In this document: positions 1 to 10,174 of the stretch, in pieces | Layout of the letters: the number at the start of each line of letters is the position of its first letter | Numbering within the stretch: position 1 is the stretch's first letter | DNA from: Theropithecus gelada | Lineage: Eukaryota > Chordata > Mammalia > Primates > Cercopithecidae | Assembly (NCBI RefSeq): GCF_003255815.1 | Contig: NC_037669.1 | Span: 46,975,560-47,039,559 of the forward strand | Direction of reading: 5' to 3' | Length of the DNA stretch: 64,000 bases | Program-made: the position numbers and the translations under genes | The notes under the pieces: generated by a model | Seen by the model: the letters and a program-made list of their open reading frames with translations, nothing else | Database searches by the model: none | Told to the model about the DNA's origin: nothing

Positions 1-132
1 CCTGTGGATCCTCAGGGCAATGGATCCCAGGAGAACTCCATGTTACATGACCTCTGATCCCCAGGATGATGGATCCCTGGGGAGCTCCACGTTAGATGAC
101 CTGTGGATCCACAGGAGAGCTCCCTGGGTGAC
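1..132. repeat. Tandem repeat, unit about 50 bp, about 2.5 copies at the window edge
   Basis: GGATCC-containing units begin near 3, 52 and 102. Each carries a GATCC..CAGG block, and the first two share a GAACTCCATGTTACATGACC-like tail. Copies differ at many positions. The array is cut by the start of the window, so its true length is unknown. Confidence 0.65.
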
Positions 133-294
133 TGCTCTGTCACATTCTCCATCTCTCTCTTGCCCAAATATCTAGTTTTTTATTCCTCAGTCCTATCTAT
201 TCTGTGATTCAAATCATCAACATAACTTTGGATTCCAACAACCTTGTTTTTCATCCCAAGTATCTTTAATTGGCTTTTAATATAAGCACACTAA

Positions 295-576
295 AAGGAC
301 TTAGGGAGCTGCTGGTTTATTTGAATAAGCATTGAGGAATTCCATGCATCTGTATCTTTGACAGAACATACAAAGCAGAGGCAAGAGGGACATTGGAAGC
401 AGATGGACTACTGTCAGGATCCTGGGAGGAGGACTTGGAGGCGCATGACAACACAAAGTAAGGGCCCTGGCTGGGATGGGCAGGGATGAGTGGAGCAGAA
501 ATGGGGCTAGAGTTTGGGGATGGGAGAAAGTCCAGGTGGAAGAAAGGGAGGCTGGCAGCAATATGGGTGACAGAGG
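295..576 (-). other. Probable 3-prime UTR of the PRR20-family gene
   Basis: This is untranslated sequence downstream of the TAA at 579-577. It runs to a canonical AATAAA on the minus strand at 321-316, and cleavage would be expected about 15-25 bases further, near 295-300. I see no repeat in it. Confidence 0.6.
316..321 (-). promoter_or_regulatory. Polyadenylation signal AATAAA
   Basis: The plus strand reads TTTATT here, which is AATAAA on the minus strand, 256 bases past the PRR20-family stop codon. It is the first canonical signal downstream that I see. Confidence 0.6.
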
Positions 577-3500
577 TTAGTGTGCAATGTGGGCAAGGAA
601 CACTGGGACCCCGTGCACGTAGGTGCCACTGGAGGTCTGCATGATGTGCAAAAAAGCTGAGCCACCCAGAGGCCTGAACCCGATATAGGGATAGAGGGCC
701 AACATGGGCTGCCTGGCCACAGCCACAGGCCCAGGAGCAGGAGGTGGCTCCTGAAACCCCACCTCAGGCTGGGCTGCATGGGGACCGGGGCCTTCCTGCA
801 CAATTCCGGGCATAGGAGCTGCTTCAGTAAAAGAGAAGGCTAGGTTCTGCCCGGCTTCCGGTTCCCCCTGGTGGCCTGGCTCTCCATGGTAGTTCAGATG
901 GATGTACACGTCTGGCCCCTCTCTCTGGCCGGGGACCCTGTGGAGCATGGCCCCACTGCCACGGGCTCGACCTGCCCGCCAGCTTCCTCCCCTGCGCCGG
1001 CCTCTTCCTGCAGGAGGAGCCAGCTCTGCGCGAGCTGGGGGCTCCCATCTCATGGGTTTCACGTAAGCAGTGGGTTTTACAGGTTGGACTGGCTCTACAG
1101 GGTCTTCATGGTCCACACTAGAGCAGCCTGGCTCTGTAGGAGGCCCACCTGAAGCTAAAAGAGAAGCAGAGTGTGAGGAGATGGAGTAGGGGCCACCCAG
1201 GAAGCCTTCAGGAAGGGAGACAAAGAGAGGGGTTCAGGGAGGGCCCAGGGGAACCCAGGCAAACAGAGTGAAGGTCAGGAGATGCCTGCAGGGTGAGCCC
1301 TCAGGAGCACTGTCTGTCCAAGGGCCTAGCCTGGGCTCAGCACTTTCCATGAGCCTCTCAAGTCCTTGCAATGATCTTGTCAGTCAGATATTATGATCGC
1401 CATTTTACTAATAAGTAAATGAGTCTACAGTTCCCTGCAGAGGCTGAGTTTGAATAAAAATGACACATTGCCTGCCCTTGCTGTGCTTAAACCTCAGTAG
1501 GAGAGACAAACAGAACACCTAAAAATGAATGATGCTAATGAGTGACCAGCTGGGAGGTGAAGGGTATCATAAGGGAGGTGGCTCCAGATCCAGAATGCTG
1601 GAGTTGTATTCCCAGGCAGCTTCACTTACCTGGGCATCAGTGCCCCTTTTCATAAATTGGTATAATAACATGCCAACCCCTGGGTCCTTAAAAGAACTGA
1701 GTTACTAGAAGAGAAATGTTTAGATTAGTGTCTGGTTCAAGTAAGCTTCTTAACATGTATTGGGAAGGAGATGATCAGAAAGTCTTATTGGAGAAGTTAA
1801 CATAAGCTGGGGATATCAAGGATGATGGGTGGGATTTAGAAAGGCAGAGGTGAGAGAGGATTAGTGGGGATAGCAGAGAGGGATAGGATTCCAGGTGACA
1901 GGGGGGCCGGGGGTAGTTGTATGGCTTCCAGGAGGAAAGAAGCCTAGGGTAGCTATAAGCTAGCTTGGTAGGGAGGGGAGGTGTTCACACAGATACATGA
2001 TTGAGCAATGGAACAGAACAGGAAGTCCAAAACTAGACAAATGTCTACAGAAATTTTATCAATGACAGAGCAGGCTTTGAAGATCATCTGAATATTCCTC
2101 CTAGGGAAACCTGTGTAGCCTAAGAAAAAGTCCCAAGAAACTGGCATCTAGGGTTGCCCAGTTACATAGCCCAACCATATATATTCTGTGGAATGCAATC
2201 AACAAGCCCCATCCACAGGCTTGGGGCTCCCAACAGCTTCTTCTGGGTCCCATTTTTAAACCATAAGCAGCAATCAGAGATCGCCAAACATCAGAGGAAA
2301 GGCTCTAACACAAGAGATAGAACAATAACACAAAAAAAGCCAACTTGGAGGAAACAGTTTATGCCACAGATGAGACTTTCCAAAAACATCTATAATTAAT
2401 ATCCCCAGAGAGATAGAAGGAATTTTGCCCATGAATCAATTATAGGGTACTTTTGAAAAGGAATATTCAGAAAAACTACAGCTTTTTGAAATTAAAATTG
2501 TGAGAGCAGAAATAAAAATCTCCATGGAAATTCTGGAGGATAGTGTTGAGAAGATCTCCCAGAAAAGAGAGCTTAAATCCAAAATGATGGAAAGGAAGGA
2601 AGATAAAATAAAAGAAAATTAGAAGTGTATTGTTACTGAGACACATCCCCGTAAAATTCCAGAGTAGTGGTGACAACGAAAGATTCTAAAATCTTCCAGA
2701 GAGGGAGAAAGAGAAAGGGAGGAAAGGCAATATGGAAAGGGTCAAGATTCAACATGTCTCAAAAATCAGACAGCTCAAAAGCAGCAATTAAATCTAGAAG
2801 ATAATAGAAAATGTCTTCAAAATTTTTGAATGAAATGGATTTCCCACCCAAAATTTGATATCCAACCAAAGTATCCCTTAGGAATTAGAACGAAGATGTT
2901 TGCAGACAAGCAAGATCTTAAATAATTCCCCTTCAAGGCATGCTTTACTGTAATGTGTCTATCAAACTAGACAAGATTAAAAGATTTAGGACAGTGTATG
3001 AAGGGAAATGTTTTCAAGAGTAATTTGGCAATGGCCATCAAATTCCAATACCTCCAGAAAAGAACAAGGTGAGAGTACTGGTTTATCATACACAAATCGA
3101 GATATAGTGTGAGAATTCACTCTTCCGAAGAGAAAAAGTAAAATAAGAAAGAAAAAGACACCAGACATAGGAAATTGGATAAAATTCAAAAGAGGAAAAG
3201 GAATTTCCCAGATGATACAGAAGGGAGATCCTGGAGTGGCAGCTGGGAGCTGACTCGGAGCAGCCAGTCCCCGTTGGAGCAGGCTATGAGAAAGTGAAAC
3301 TGAGAGAATGCTTGATTGGGTTTGAATTTAAGCAACTGGGGAAGAATTGGGGAATGGACTCGTGATAAGTGAACACATAACAACCGAGGAGAAGTATTAA
3401 GTCCTGGAAAACTCAAGTTATGCAAGAGGTGCAAAATAATCCTAGTGTCCTCCTGGCTCCTGGGCAGTGGGGGAGGAGCACAGGGTGTGTGCCCTGGGAT

Positions 3501-3885
3501 GGGTGTGGCTGGGTGAGTGGTGGTGGTGGTGGGAATGTGTGAACTACAGCTAAATACTCCACTAGTCTAGCGGGAAGACCATAAATAAAGTCTAAACGGA
3601 AAAAGAAATAGCAGTAGGCTACGCATGTTATTTAAAGAATGAGAGGAAATGCTAGAAGTAATGGCTACCCAGATGGAGGTGGTGGTCCCAAAGGTGCGGG
3701 AGACTGAGAAGGAGCAGGGGCTGCTGCATTTCATAACATGTCACATTTGCATATCTAAGTTCTATAAGTCGATACCAAAAGTAAAGTAAAAATCTGGAAA
3801 AAATTAAAGAGAATGGTGGATGTTTGACGGTACCTTGATTAGGGGCCATGGAGCGAAGTCGTTTCGAACGCCTTGGTTCCTCCAT
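577..3885 (-). CDS. PRR20: PRR20-family proline-rich protein, two coding exons: complement(join(577..1154,3834..3885))
   Basis: The predicted protein has 209 residues and ends in a TAA at 579-577. The first exon encodes MEEPRRSKRLRSMAPNQ, the N-terminus I know from human PRR20 proteins (221 aa). A donor after 3834 (CAAG/GTACC) and an acceptor before 1154 (TTTTAG/CT) join in phase 1, restoring an ASGGPP stretch also typical of the family. Visible segments are a basic, NLS-like start (residues 5-11), an Arg/Gly-rich stretch (about 67-84), a Pro-rich stretch (about 150-161) and a hydrophobic conserved tail with LYPYIGFR (171-178). There is no signal peptide, membrane segment or catalytic motif. 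The function of the family is not established. The protein is about 12 residues shorter than human PRR20A, probably around the Arg/Gly stretch, and is clearly diverged from it. It may be a separate paralog such as PRR20G, but I cannot assign the copy letter. No frameshift or internal stop is present. Confidence 0.88.
1324..1475 (+). repeat. MIR-like SINE fragment
   Basis: The text resembles the MIR central part: a CAGCACTTTCC.. segment, then ..GATATTATGATCGCCATTTTACT.., the usual ..ATTATTATCCCCATTTTACA.. pattern. Strongly diverged. Confidence 0.45.
1590..1755 (+). repeat. MIR SINE fragment
   Basis: The sequence follows the MIR tail pattern: CTTACCTGGGCATCAGTG.., a CATAAATTGGTATAATAA block, then TTAGTGTCTGGTTCAAGTAAG. 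It lies in the second intron of the PRR20-family gene. Confidence 0.6.
1990..2150 (+). repeat. L1 ORF2-derived fragment
   Basis: The phrase CAATGGAACAGAACAGGAAG followed by a decayed stretch matches the late ORF2 region of old L1 elements. Short and diverged. Confidence 0.4.
2180..3600 (+). repeat. HAL1 (half-L1) element in the PRR20-family intron
   Basis: The stretch resembles HAL1: an ORF1-like A-rich coding region around 2290-2900, a TATCCAACCAAAGTATC motif with ACAGACAAGCAAG-like text after it near 2850-2920, then a 3-prime part with AATTTCCCAGATGATACAGA and CAGTCCCCGTTGGAGCAGG near 3205-3290. The 2280-2400 part is recognisably related to 60220-60420. Sense orientation here is opposite to the host gene. 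No intact frame remains. Confidence 0.6.
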
Positions 3886-3892
3886 GAGGAAT
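3834..3892 (-). other. PRR20: Exon 2 of the PRR20-family gene (start-codon exon)
   Basis: This 59-base exon starts after a strong acceptor: a long pyrimidine tract ending in CCCGCAG, with the AG at 3894-3893. The ATG at 3885-3883 lies only 7 bases into the exon, in the context CTCATGG with G at +4. The exon ends at a GTACCG donor starting at 3833, which is weaker than consensus. The exon limits are inferred from splice consensus and from the family N-terminus, not from transcripts. Confidence 0.8.
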
Positions 3893-4402
3893 CTGCGGGA
3901 GGGAGTGGGGAGGAAAATGGGTCAGTCAGGGTGTTAAACCACAGCCTAATTTCTCAAGCCTCACGCAGCGATGTGGACCCTACCTCACCCCCTCCTCCAG
4001 GGCCACCGCCGCTCGCGTACTTCAGAGCATTTGCACAGAGCCGGCGGGGCGCAGTCAAGGGGATCCTGTGAAGAAGGTGGGAGTTGGGGTGGGGGGAGAC
4101 TTCCACACTGTAAGGGATTTCCAAGGGGGAGCCAGTAGCAAGCAGGGACTGGCCTAGAGGCGGCTTGATTAACTTATCCCAGTTTCTTCAGGCAAAGCTT
4201 GTACTGGGGAGACTTAGGCCTCCTGGAGGAATGATCCCTCCTTAGCGGAAGAGAGAAAGAAGATGGAGGATGGGGAACAGAGTTGTGAAGAAGGTAGTGG
4301 TGACAAGGGATGTGGCCTCGGCCTTCTAGAGCACTGAGGATTCTGTTCCCACCTGTACCCACGCAAACTCTACCCACCCCTCAGGGACACCCAGACACAC
4401 AC
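3893..4402 (-). other. First intron of the PRR20-family gene (inferred)
   Basis: This lies between the proposed untranslated exon and the start-codon exon. I see no repeat and no coding sequence here, only a long pyrimidine tract feeding the acceptor at 3893. Confidence 0.4.
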
Positions 4403-4570
4403 CTGATCTCCGTGCAGCTGGCTCTCTTCTATGAGGAGAGGCCCGAGGAGCTGGAGGTGTCCACAGGATCACGGCTGTGGCTCCGATGTCGCCCTCAAAT
4501 GCGCCCCCTATCAGGCAGGCAGGAGGGAGCACCCAGCGGTCCTAGCTCAGAGCCCGGCAGAAAGCTGACT
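4403..4570 (-). other. Probable untranslated first exon of the PRR20-family gene
   Basis: The acceptor immediately before the start-codon exon requires an upstream exon. A CAG/GTGTGT donor at 4403/4402 is the best candidate, with an ACAG/GTGGGA site about 50 bases further downstream as an alternative. The 5-prime end is placed about 30 bases below the TTTTAA box at 4604-4599. All of this is inference from sequence signals. Confidence 0.4.
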
Positions 4571-4596
4571 GACTGCTCACAGCCTCGCGCGCTCCC

Positions 4597-4662
4597 TCTT
4601 AAAAGGCGGTGAGGCCGTCACGTGATGGGAGAGGTCAGGGGCGGGGCCAGCTGGGGCGGGCC
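4597..4662 (-). promoter_or_regulatory. Candidate PRR20-family promoter: GC boxes, palindromic E-box, TATA-like box
   Basis: Reading downstream on the minus strand there are two GC boxes (4660-4653 and 4646-4638), a perfect TCACGTGA palindrome (4625-4618) and a TTTTAA TATA-like box (4604-4599). The order and spacing suit a minus-strand core promoter starting transcription near 4570. The stretch is CpG-rich compared with its flanks. TCACGTGA is the binding site of USF- and TFE-type bHLH-zip factors; their use here is inferred. Confidence 0.55.
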
Positions 4663-4719
4663 TGACTGGGCTTGGAAGGTCATTGGGCCAGTCCTTTGCC
4701 TGTCAAATGGGGCCCACCC

Positions 4720-5650
4720 TGAAGCCCCTGTTCATACATATCAGTGGTTGGTTGATCAATCTAATCGTTGAGAAAAAAAAATTCATAATTACAAGTAAGT
4801 GCCAGCAAAAGGGAGGTGTGGTGCCGCGAGAGTAGCAAATAGGAAGATTTGATTTGATTAGATCTGAGCGTGGGGAAGGAAAGCATTGGTAGGGGGAAAG
4901 TTTGGAATTTGGAATTTGAAATTAGTCGACGTGAACCGGGCTGGGAAGGGCAGGGAGGGAGGCAGGGGAGTGAAGAACGGGCACTGAGGCCCAGACTGGA
5001 AGGGAGGCCAGCCCATTCCGCGAATGGAGGGGGAGACCAGGCCCAGGTCCCGGGTGTGCGAGGTGGGGGCGGGGACCGCAGGAGCTGGTCTTGTTCCGGG
5101 AAACCACGGAATGGTGTCCTGAGTGGGTGAACATTTGAAAAACGGTCAGACTAGCTGTGAAGGAGAGAACTCAGGGTGCCCAGGTTAACTCCTAGAGGCA
5201 AGGAGGCTACACAGCACTAGGGGCTGGGCGCAGGATTGTGTTAGGCTAAGACTGTGGGCATCAGAGGCAAAGAACGTTCCCCGGGAGGGAGATAAATCTG
5301 CAAGGGAAAGTGAGCCGTGTAGACAGCCCTTGGAGGGAAGGAGCCTGCAGCCTTGGCCTCCCGTTCCTTCAGACAGAGGTGGACCAGGAACCTGCGCTGA
5401 GTGGAAGATGGAGAGGTTGGCTTCTGCAAGTTGGGTTGAAGAAGCTTTTGAGGCACCACGTGAGGATGTCAAGTGGCCTTTTGTAAAAAGGGTCTGGAAC
5501 TCAGAGAGATGGCGATGGGGCTGGAGGTACGTGTTAAGACACACCTCGTGCGTTTACCACTGTGGGTACACACACGGACACACGGGAGGAGGAAGAGAGC
5601 AGGAAACACCAGCACAGAGGAAGGCGCCTGCAGTGGTTTGGTTGGTTGGT
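4720..5650. other. GC-rich upstream flank of the PRR20-family gene, no gene recognised
   Basis: About 0.9 kb of apparently single-copy DNA. The part at 4920-5130 is GC-rich with some CpGs. A (TTGG)n-like run (about 5636-5665) leads into the Alu. Open frames here are short and have no recognisable homology. Confidence 0.5.
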
Positions 5651-5671
5651 TGGTTTGCTTGTTGGTTTCTT

Positions 5672-6091
5672 AAAGATCCGGAGTCTCCCTCTGTCGCCCA
5701 GGCTGAAGTGCAGTGGTGCGATCTCAGTTCACTGCAACCTCCACCTCCCGGGTTGAACCAATTCTCCTGTCTCAGCCTCCCGAGTAGCTGGGACCATGGG
5801 TTCACACCACCACACCCGCCTAATTTTTGTTCTTTTTGTAGAGATGGGGTTCGCCATGTGCCCAGGCTGGTCTTGAACTCCTAAGCTCAAGCGATATTTC
5901 CACCTCAGCCTCCCCAGTAGCTGGGACCACAGGCTAACGCCACCAGTCCTGCTAATTGGGTGTTGTTGTTGTCGAGACAAAGTTTCGCTGTGTTGCCTGG
6001 GCTAATCTCAAACTCCTGGCCTAAAGCAATCCTCCCGCCTAGTCCTCCTAAGTGACTGGGATTACGGGCATAAGCTGCCACACCCTGCTCT
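5672..6091 (-). repeat. Composite antisense Alu: one element plus a second Alu-derived segment
   Basis: From 5672 (GGAGTCTCCCTCTGTCGCCC) the text runs through an antisense Alu to about 5912. There it jumps back to CAGTAGCTGGGACCACAGGC and repeats the central and left-arm section to about 6091. Two Alu-derived pieces have therefore been joined, by a second insertion or by recombination. Confidence 0.85.
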
Positions 6092-6112
6092 GATAATGTT
6101 GTTTTAAAAATT

Positions 6113-6426
6113 CTGGCCAAGCACGGTGTCTCATGCCTGTAATCCCAGAACTTTGGGAGATGGAGGTGAGAGAATTACTTGAGTTCAGGAGTTTCAGACC
6201 AGCCTGGGCAACATAGCAAGGCCCCATCTCTACCAAAGCAAACAAAAAACCTAAAAAAAAAATTACCTGTGTGTGGTGGCACCCACCTGTGGTCCATCCA
6301 CTGTGTAAGCTGAGGTGGGAGGATTACTTGAACCAGGGAGGTCAAGGCTGCAGTGAGCCAAGATGGCACAACTACATTCTAGCCTGGGACACAGAGTCAG
6401 ACCCTGTCTCAAAAAAAAAAAAAAAA
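6113..6426 (+). repeat. Sense Alu (old, J-like) with A-rich and TA tail
   Basis: It starts at GGCCAAGCACGGTGTCTCATG and ends in an A-run followed by (TA)n to about 6440. Many changes from the S/Y consensus suggest an AluJ-age copy. It lies only about 21 bases from the antisense Alu on its left. Confidence 0.9.
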
Positions 6427-6469
6427 TATATATATATATAGTGTATAAGCAATGCCTTTCCAGTTAGGC

Positions 6470-7315
6470 TCTCCATTTTTTTGTTGTTGTTGCTTTTGTT
6501 TTTTAAAAAAATCAACTTCATTGAGGTACAATTTACACACAGTAAAATGCATCCATTTGAAGTACCCAATTTGATGATTTTGATAAACTTGTAGACTTGG
6601 GTAACCACCTCCACAACTAAGATAGAGAATAATTTCATCACTGGGTCAGCTCCTTTGTGTCCCTTTGCAGTCAGGCCACTTTCCCCATCCTTGCCCCAGC
6701 AACCACTGATCTGCTTTTTATCTCTACAGATTATTTTTGGGTGTTCTAGGATTTCACATAAGTGGAAGCATACAATACACCCCCTTTTCTGCCGGGTTTC
6801 TCTTGCTTGACATAATGTTGTTGAGGTCCATCTGTGTTGTAGAATGCATAAGTCATTCATTCCTTTTCATCGCTGGGTGGTCTCTCATTGCATGAATAGA
6901 CCACAGTTTGTTTATCCAGTCACTACTAGCTGATGGACGTTGATTGGGTTGTTTCCAGTTTGGGACTATAATGAATAAAACTGCTAAGAACACTTATGTA
7001 CAAGACTTTGGATAGACATATGCTTTGATTTTACTTGGGTAAATATCTACAAGTGAGATTTCTGGGTCAAATAATCAAGTGGGGTTTTTTTAGATTTATA
7101 AAAAATTATCAGATTGTTTCCCTATTGGTTGTGGGATTTTACATTCCTTCCCGAAGTGTGTGAGGTTTTAGGCACTCCCACATACCTGTCAACACTTGAT
7201 GTTACTGATCCTTTTCCTTTAAGCCACTCTAGTGTCTGTGGAGTGGTGTCTCATAGTGGTTTCAACTTGCATTCCCTTGATGACTAATGATATGCTTAAT
7301 GGATTCTTAAAACTA
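6470..7315 (-). repeat. Old L1 (L1M class), antisense, 3-prime UTR into ORF2 end
   Basis: Antisense L1 text includes TTCATTGAGGTACAATTTAC, TGTTTATCCAGTCACTACTA and TTTCTGGGTCAAATAATC. The element is interrupted at about 7315 and resumes near 8776. Confidence 0.75.
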
Positions 7316-8775
7316 AGTGTTTTTATTTTAGAATAGTTTTAGACTCACAGAAAAGTTGGAAAAAACACAGAGAGTTCTCATACAACCCACACAAAATTTA
7401 CCATTCCTAGCATCTCACATTAGCATGGTATATTTGTCATAATTAATTAGTATGGAAATAACAATTATTGATACATTAACCAATACTGATACATCATTAT
7501 TAACTAAAGTCTATGCTTGATCTATTCTCAGTTTTGACCTAACATACCTTTTCTGTCTCAGAACCCCATCCAGGGTACCACATTATAATTAGTCATATCT
7601 CCTCTTGGGTGCGAGGGTTTCTCAGGCTTGCCTTGTTTTTGATGACCTTGACACTTTGATTACTGGTCAGATATACTGTAAGATGTCCTCTCCTGAAATT
7701 CATCTGATGTGTTCCTCATGATCCTACTGGAATGGTGTGTTTTTGTAAGGAAGATTGCCGACGGAAAGAGCTATTCCCATCCCATCCTATCTAGGGTGCA
7801 CACTATCAACATGGCTTATCACAGATGGTATTCGTCCTGGTCACCTGGCTGGGGCAGTGTTGGTAGGTTTCTCCACCATAAAGTAATTTTCCCCTCTTTT
7901 TCTCTGCTGCATTTTTTGGAAGTCACTATCTGTAGCCTACACTTTAAAAAAGGGAAAATATGCTTATCTCATTCCAGGAGAATGGCTGTCTCAATTATTT
8001 GGAGTTCTCCTGTGTGGGGGATTTGTCTACCCTTCCCCGTGTATTTATTTATCTAATCATTTATTTATATCAGTATGGACTCATGGATATCTGTTGTGTA
8101 CTTTGGATTATAATCCAATTCTTCATGGGATTAATTATTTAATAATTTAGCTAATTATTTTGTTAAATATTTTCATTACATGTTTAATTATTAATTATTT
8201 AGTTAATTATTTTGTCACTCAAAGTTTCCAGCCTTGGCCATTGGGAGCTCCTTCAGTTGGTTGCTGGGTCCTTTTGTCACACCCTGATATGGTTTGGCTA
8301 TGTTCCCACTTAAATCTCATCTTGAATTATAGCTCCCATAATTCCCACGTGTTGTGTGAGGGACCTGGTGGGAGATAATTGAATCATGGGGGCTGTTTCT
8401 CCCATATTGTTCTCATGGTAGTGAATAAATCTCATGAGATCTGATGATTTTATAAGGGGTTTCCCCTTTCCCTTGGTTTTCATTCTCTCTTGTCTGCCTC
8501 CATATAAGATGTGCCTTTTGCCTTCTGCCATGATTGTGAGGCCTCCCCAGCCACATGGAACTGAGAGTCCATTAAACCTCTTTTTCTTTATAAATTATTC
8601 AGTCTCAGGTATGTCTTTATCAACGGTGTGAGAACTGACTAATACATGCCCCATCACTGTGGCTTTTGGTTTGATTTGGAGCCCCTCCTTGCTCCCTGGC
8701 ACCACAGGATGTTCTGTGCTCATTTGCATATTCTTATCCTTATTGGGCTTTCATATTCTCACTGACCACAGCCAT
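7316..8775 (-). repeat. Second old L1 3-prime-end segment (L1ME-like), antisense, holding a THE1 LTR
   Basis: The text beginning TTTTAGACTCACAGAAAAGT and continuing through CTTGACACTTTGATTACTGGT and TCAGTATGGACTCATGGATA is a known old L1 3-prime-region sequence. A related copy lies at 16550-17460. It splits the surrounding L1 and is itself split by the THE1 LTR at 8285-8646. Confidence 0.65.
8285..8646 (+). mobile_element. THE1 solo LTR (MaLR, ERVL-related)
   Basis: A complete LTR of about 362 bp runs from TGATATGGTTTGGCTATGTT to ..GAACTGACTAATACA, with AATTCCCACGTGTTGTG, CCGCCATG-like and TTAAACCTCTTT blocks in order. The flanking pentamers CACCC and TGCCC are compatible with one CGCCC target changed by CpG decay at both sites. 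No internal sequence or second LTR is present. Confidence 0.93.
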
Positions 8776-9660
8776 AGATACTTTTGTGAAGTTTCTGTTC
8801 AAAACTTTTACCCTTTTTATTGAGTTGACTTTCTATTCTTGAGTAGTAAGAGTTCTTTGTGTGTTATGGATACAGGTCTTTGATGAATATACGTATTGAG
8901 TGTGAATGTATTCTCCCATTCTGTGGCTTGCCTTTTCATTTTCTTAACAGTGTCCTTGAAAGAACAGATTTTAATTTTAATGAGGGCCAGTGTCTCAGGT
9001 TGGGATTCCCAGGAAGCCAACTCTGAGATGGAAATTAGAGTGCAGAAGGTGTATGAGGTGTGCCTTTTAGGGATGTTGGAGGGAAAGAGGCAGGACCACT
9101 CAGCCTCAATACTGTGCTTCGGTAGACCCTCTGGGATATTCTGGTGGTAAGGTGACCTTCTAAAGCTGTTCTGAGTTGGGGCAATAGGGCCAGGCCTTGA
9201 TGTCCCCATTGAATGTCGCCGGATGCAAGCTGCCTGGAGGATGAGTGTACCCATGGGTAAGGGTCAAGGGAGTTCCTTCAGCCAAGGCAGTCCCTTAGGG
9301 TCCATCTGCAAGGGCTGAGGGCTGTCTGCTGATGGCAATTCTCACAGCTGAGGTCACAAATACTTAATTTCTGAAGAAGGGTCTAGTGACAAATCACAGT
9401 GCCCATTGCAAAAAATGCATCAATGTTTTATTGTACAATTCATGATTTTTGTGTCCCATCTAAAGAATCTTTGCCTACTGCAAAGTCATATAGAGTTTTC
9501 CTATATTTTCTTCTAGAAGTTTTATAGTTTTAGCTTTCACCTTTAGGTTAACAACCATTTTTGTTAATTTTTGTGTAGAGTGTGAAGTAAGGGTTGAGAT
9601 TTATATTTTTAATTATGGGCATCCAGTTTGTTCCAACACCATTTGTTAAAATCAATGCTG
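8776..9660 (-). repeat. Continuation of the interrupted antisense L1 (ORF2), with an unassigned insert at about 8986-9415
   Basis: Text such as AGTAAGAGTTCTTTGTGTGT and TTTTATAGTTTTAGCTTTCA is antisense L1 ORF2 that fits directly onto the end at 7315. Between about 8986 and 9415 the sequence is not L1. That insert begins near TCTCAGGTTGGGATTCCCAG and looks LTR-like, but I cannot name it. Confidence 0.65.
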
Positions 9661-9674
9661 TTTTTTTTTCTTTC

Positions 9675-9832
9675 TTGGAATTGGATGAAATGTTTTAAAT
9701 TTTATATGGAGAATTAAACGTCAGAGGAAAAAAGCTGTAAAAAGGAACAATAGTAAGTTGAGCCTTTCCCAGCTATCAAAATAGTATGGTATTGGCAAAG
9801 GAACAGGTGAATTAGTTGATGAGAATAGGTCA
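9675..9832 (+). repeat. L1 ORF2 fragment, sense
   Basis: TTTATATGGAGAATTAAACG and ATCAAAATAGTATGGTATTG match the sense strand of the L1 ORF2 3-prime part, so orientation switches relative to the L1 ending at 9660. Confidence 0.6.
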
Positions 9833-9841
9833 GAATCATAT

Positions 9842-10112
9842 AACAGCTAATAATAATAGCTAACATCTATTGGACACTACCATGTGCCAGGCATTGTTCC
9901 CAGTCCTTTTTACATATTCATGCATTCAATCCTCCCAACAACTTTAGTGTGTAGGTAATACTGTTATTCTCATTTACAAAGGAAGCAACGGGGGCATTGG
10001 GTGATTGAGTGGCTTATCCACGGTCACCCAGCTACTGTGGGGCAGAACCAGGATTTTACCCTGACTCTTATTCAAGAGTTCCAAGTCTTAACCTATGTGT
10101 TATATTGCTGCT
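9842..10112 (+). repeat. MIR SINE, nearly complete
   Basis: The MIR blocks appear in order: AATAGCTAACATCTATTGGA, CCATGTGCCAGGCATTGTTC, ATTCTCATTTACAAAGGAAG, CACGGTCACCCAGCTACTG and AACCAGGATTTTACCCTGAC. Confidence 0.9.
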
Positions 10113-10174
10113 GTCCACAAGGGAAGTCAGTATCAGACCAAGACTATATTCTGATTCAGTGACAAAACATGTAT

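Noticed and set aside
871..1152. 93-codon plus-strand frame opposite the PRR20-family exon
   Set aside because: Shadow of the real minus-strand coding exon. The minus frame alone matches a family and has splice support.
5330..5884. 184-codon plus frame upstream of the PRR20-family gene
   Set aside because: Its second half is translated antisense Alu sequence and its first half has no recognisable homology.
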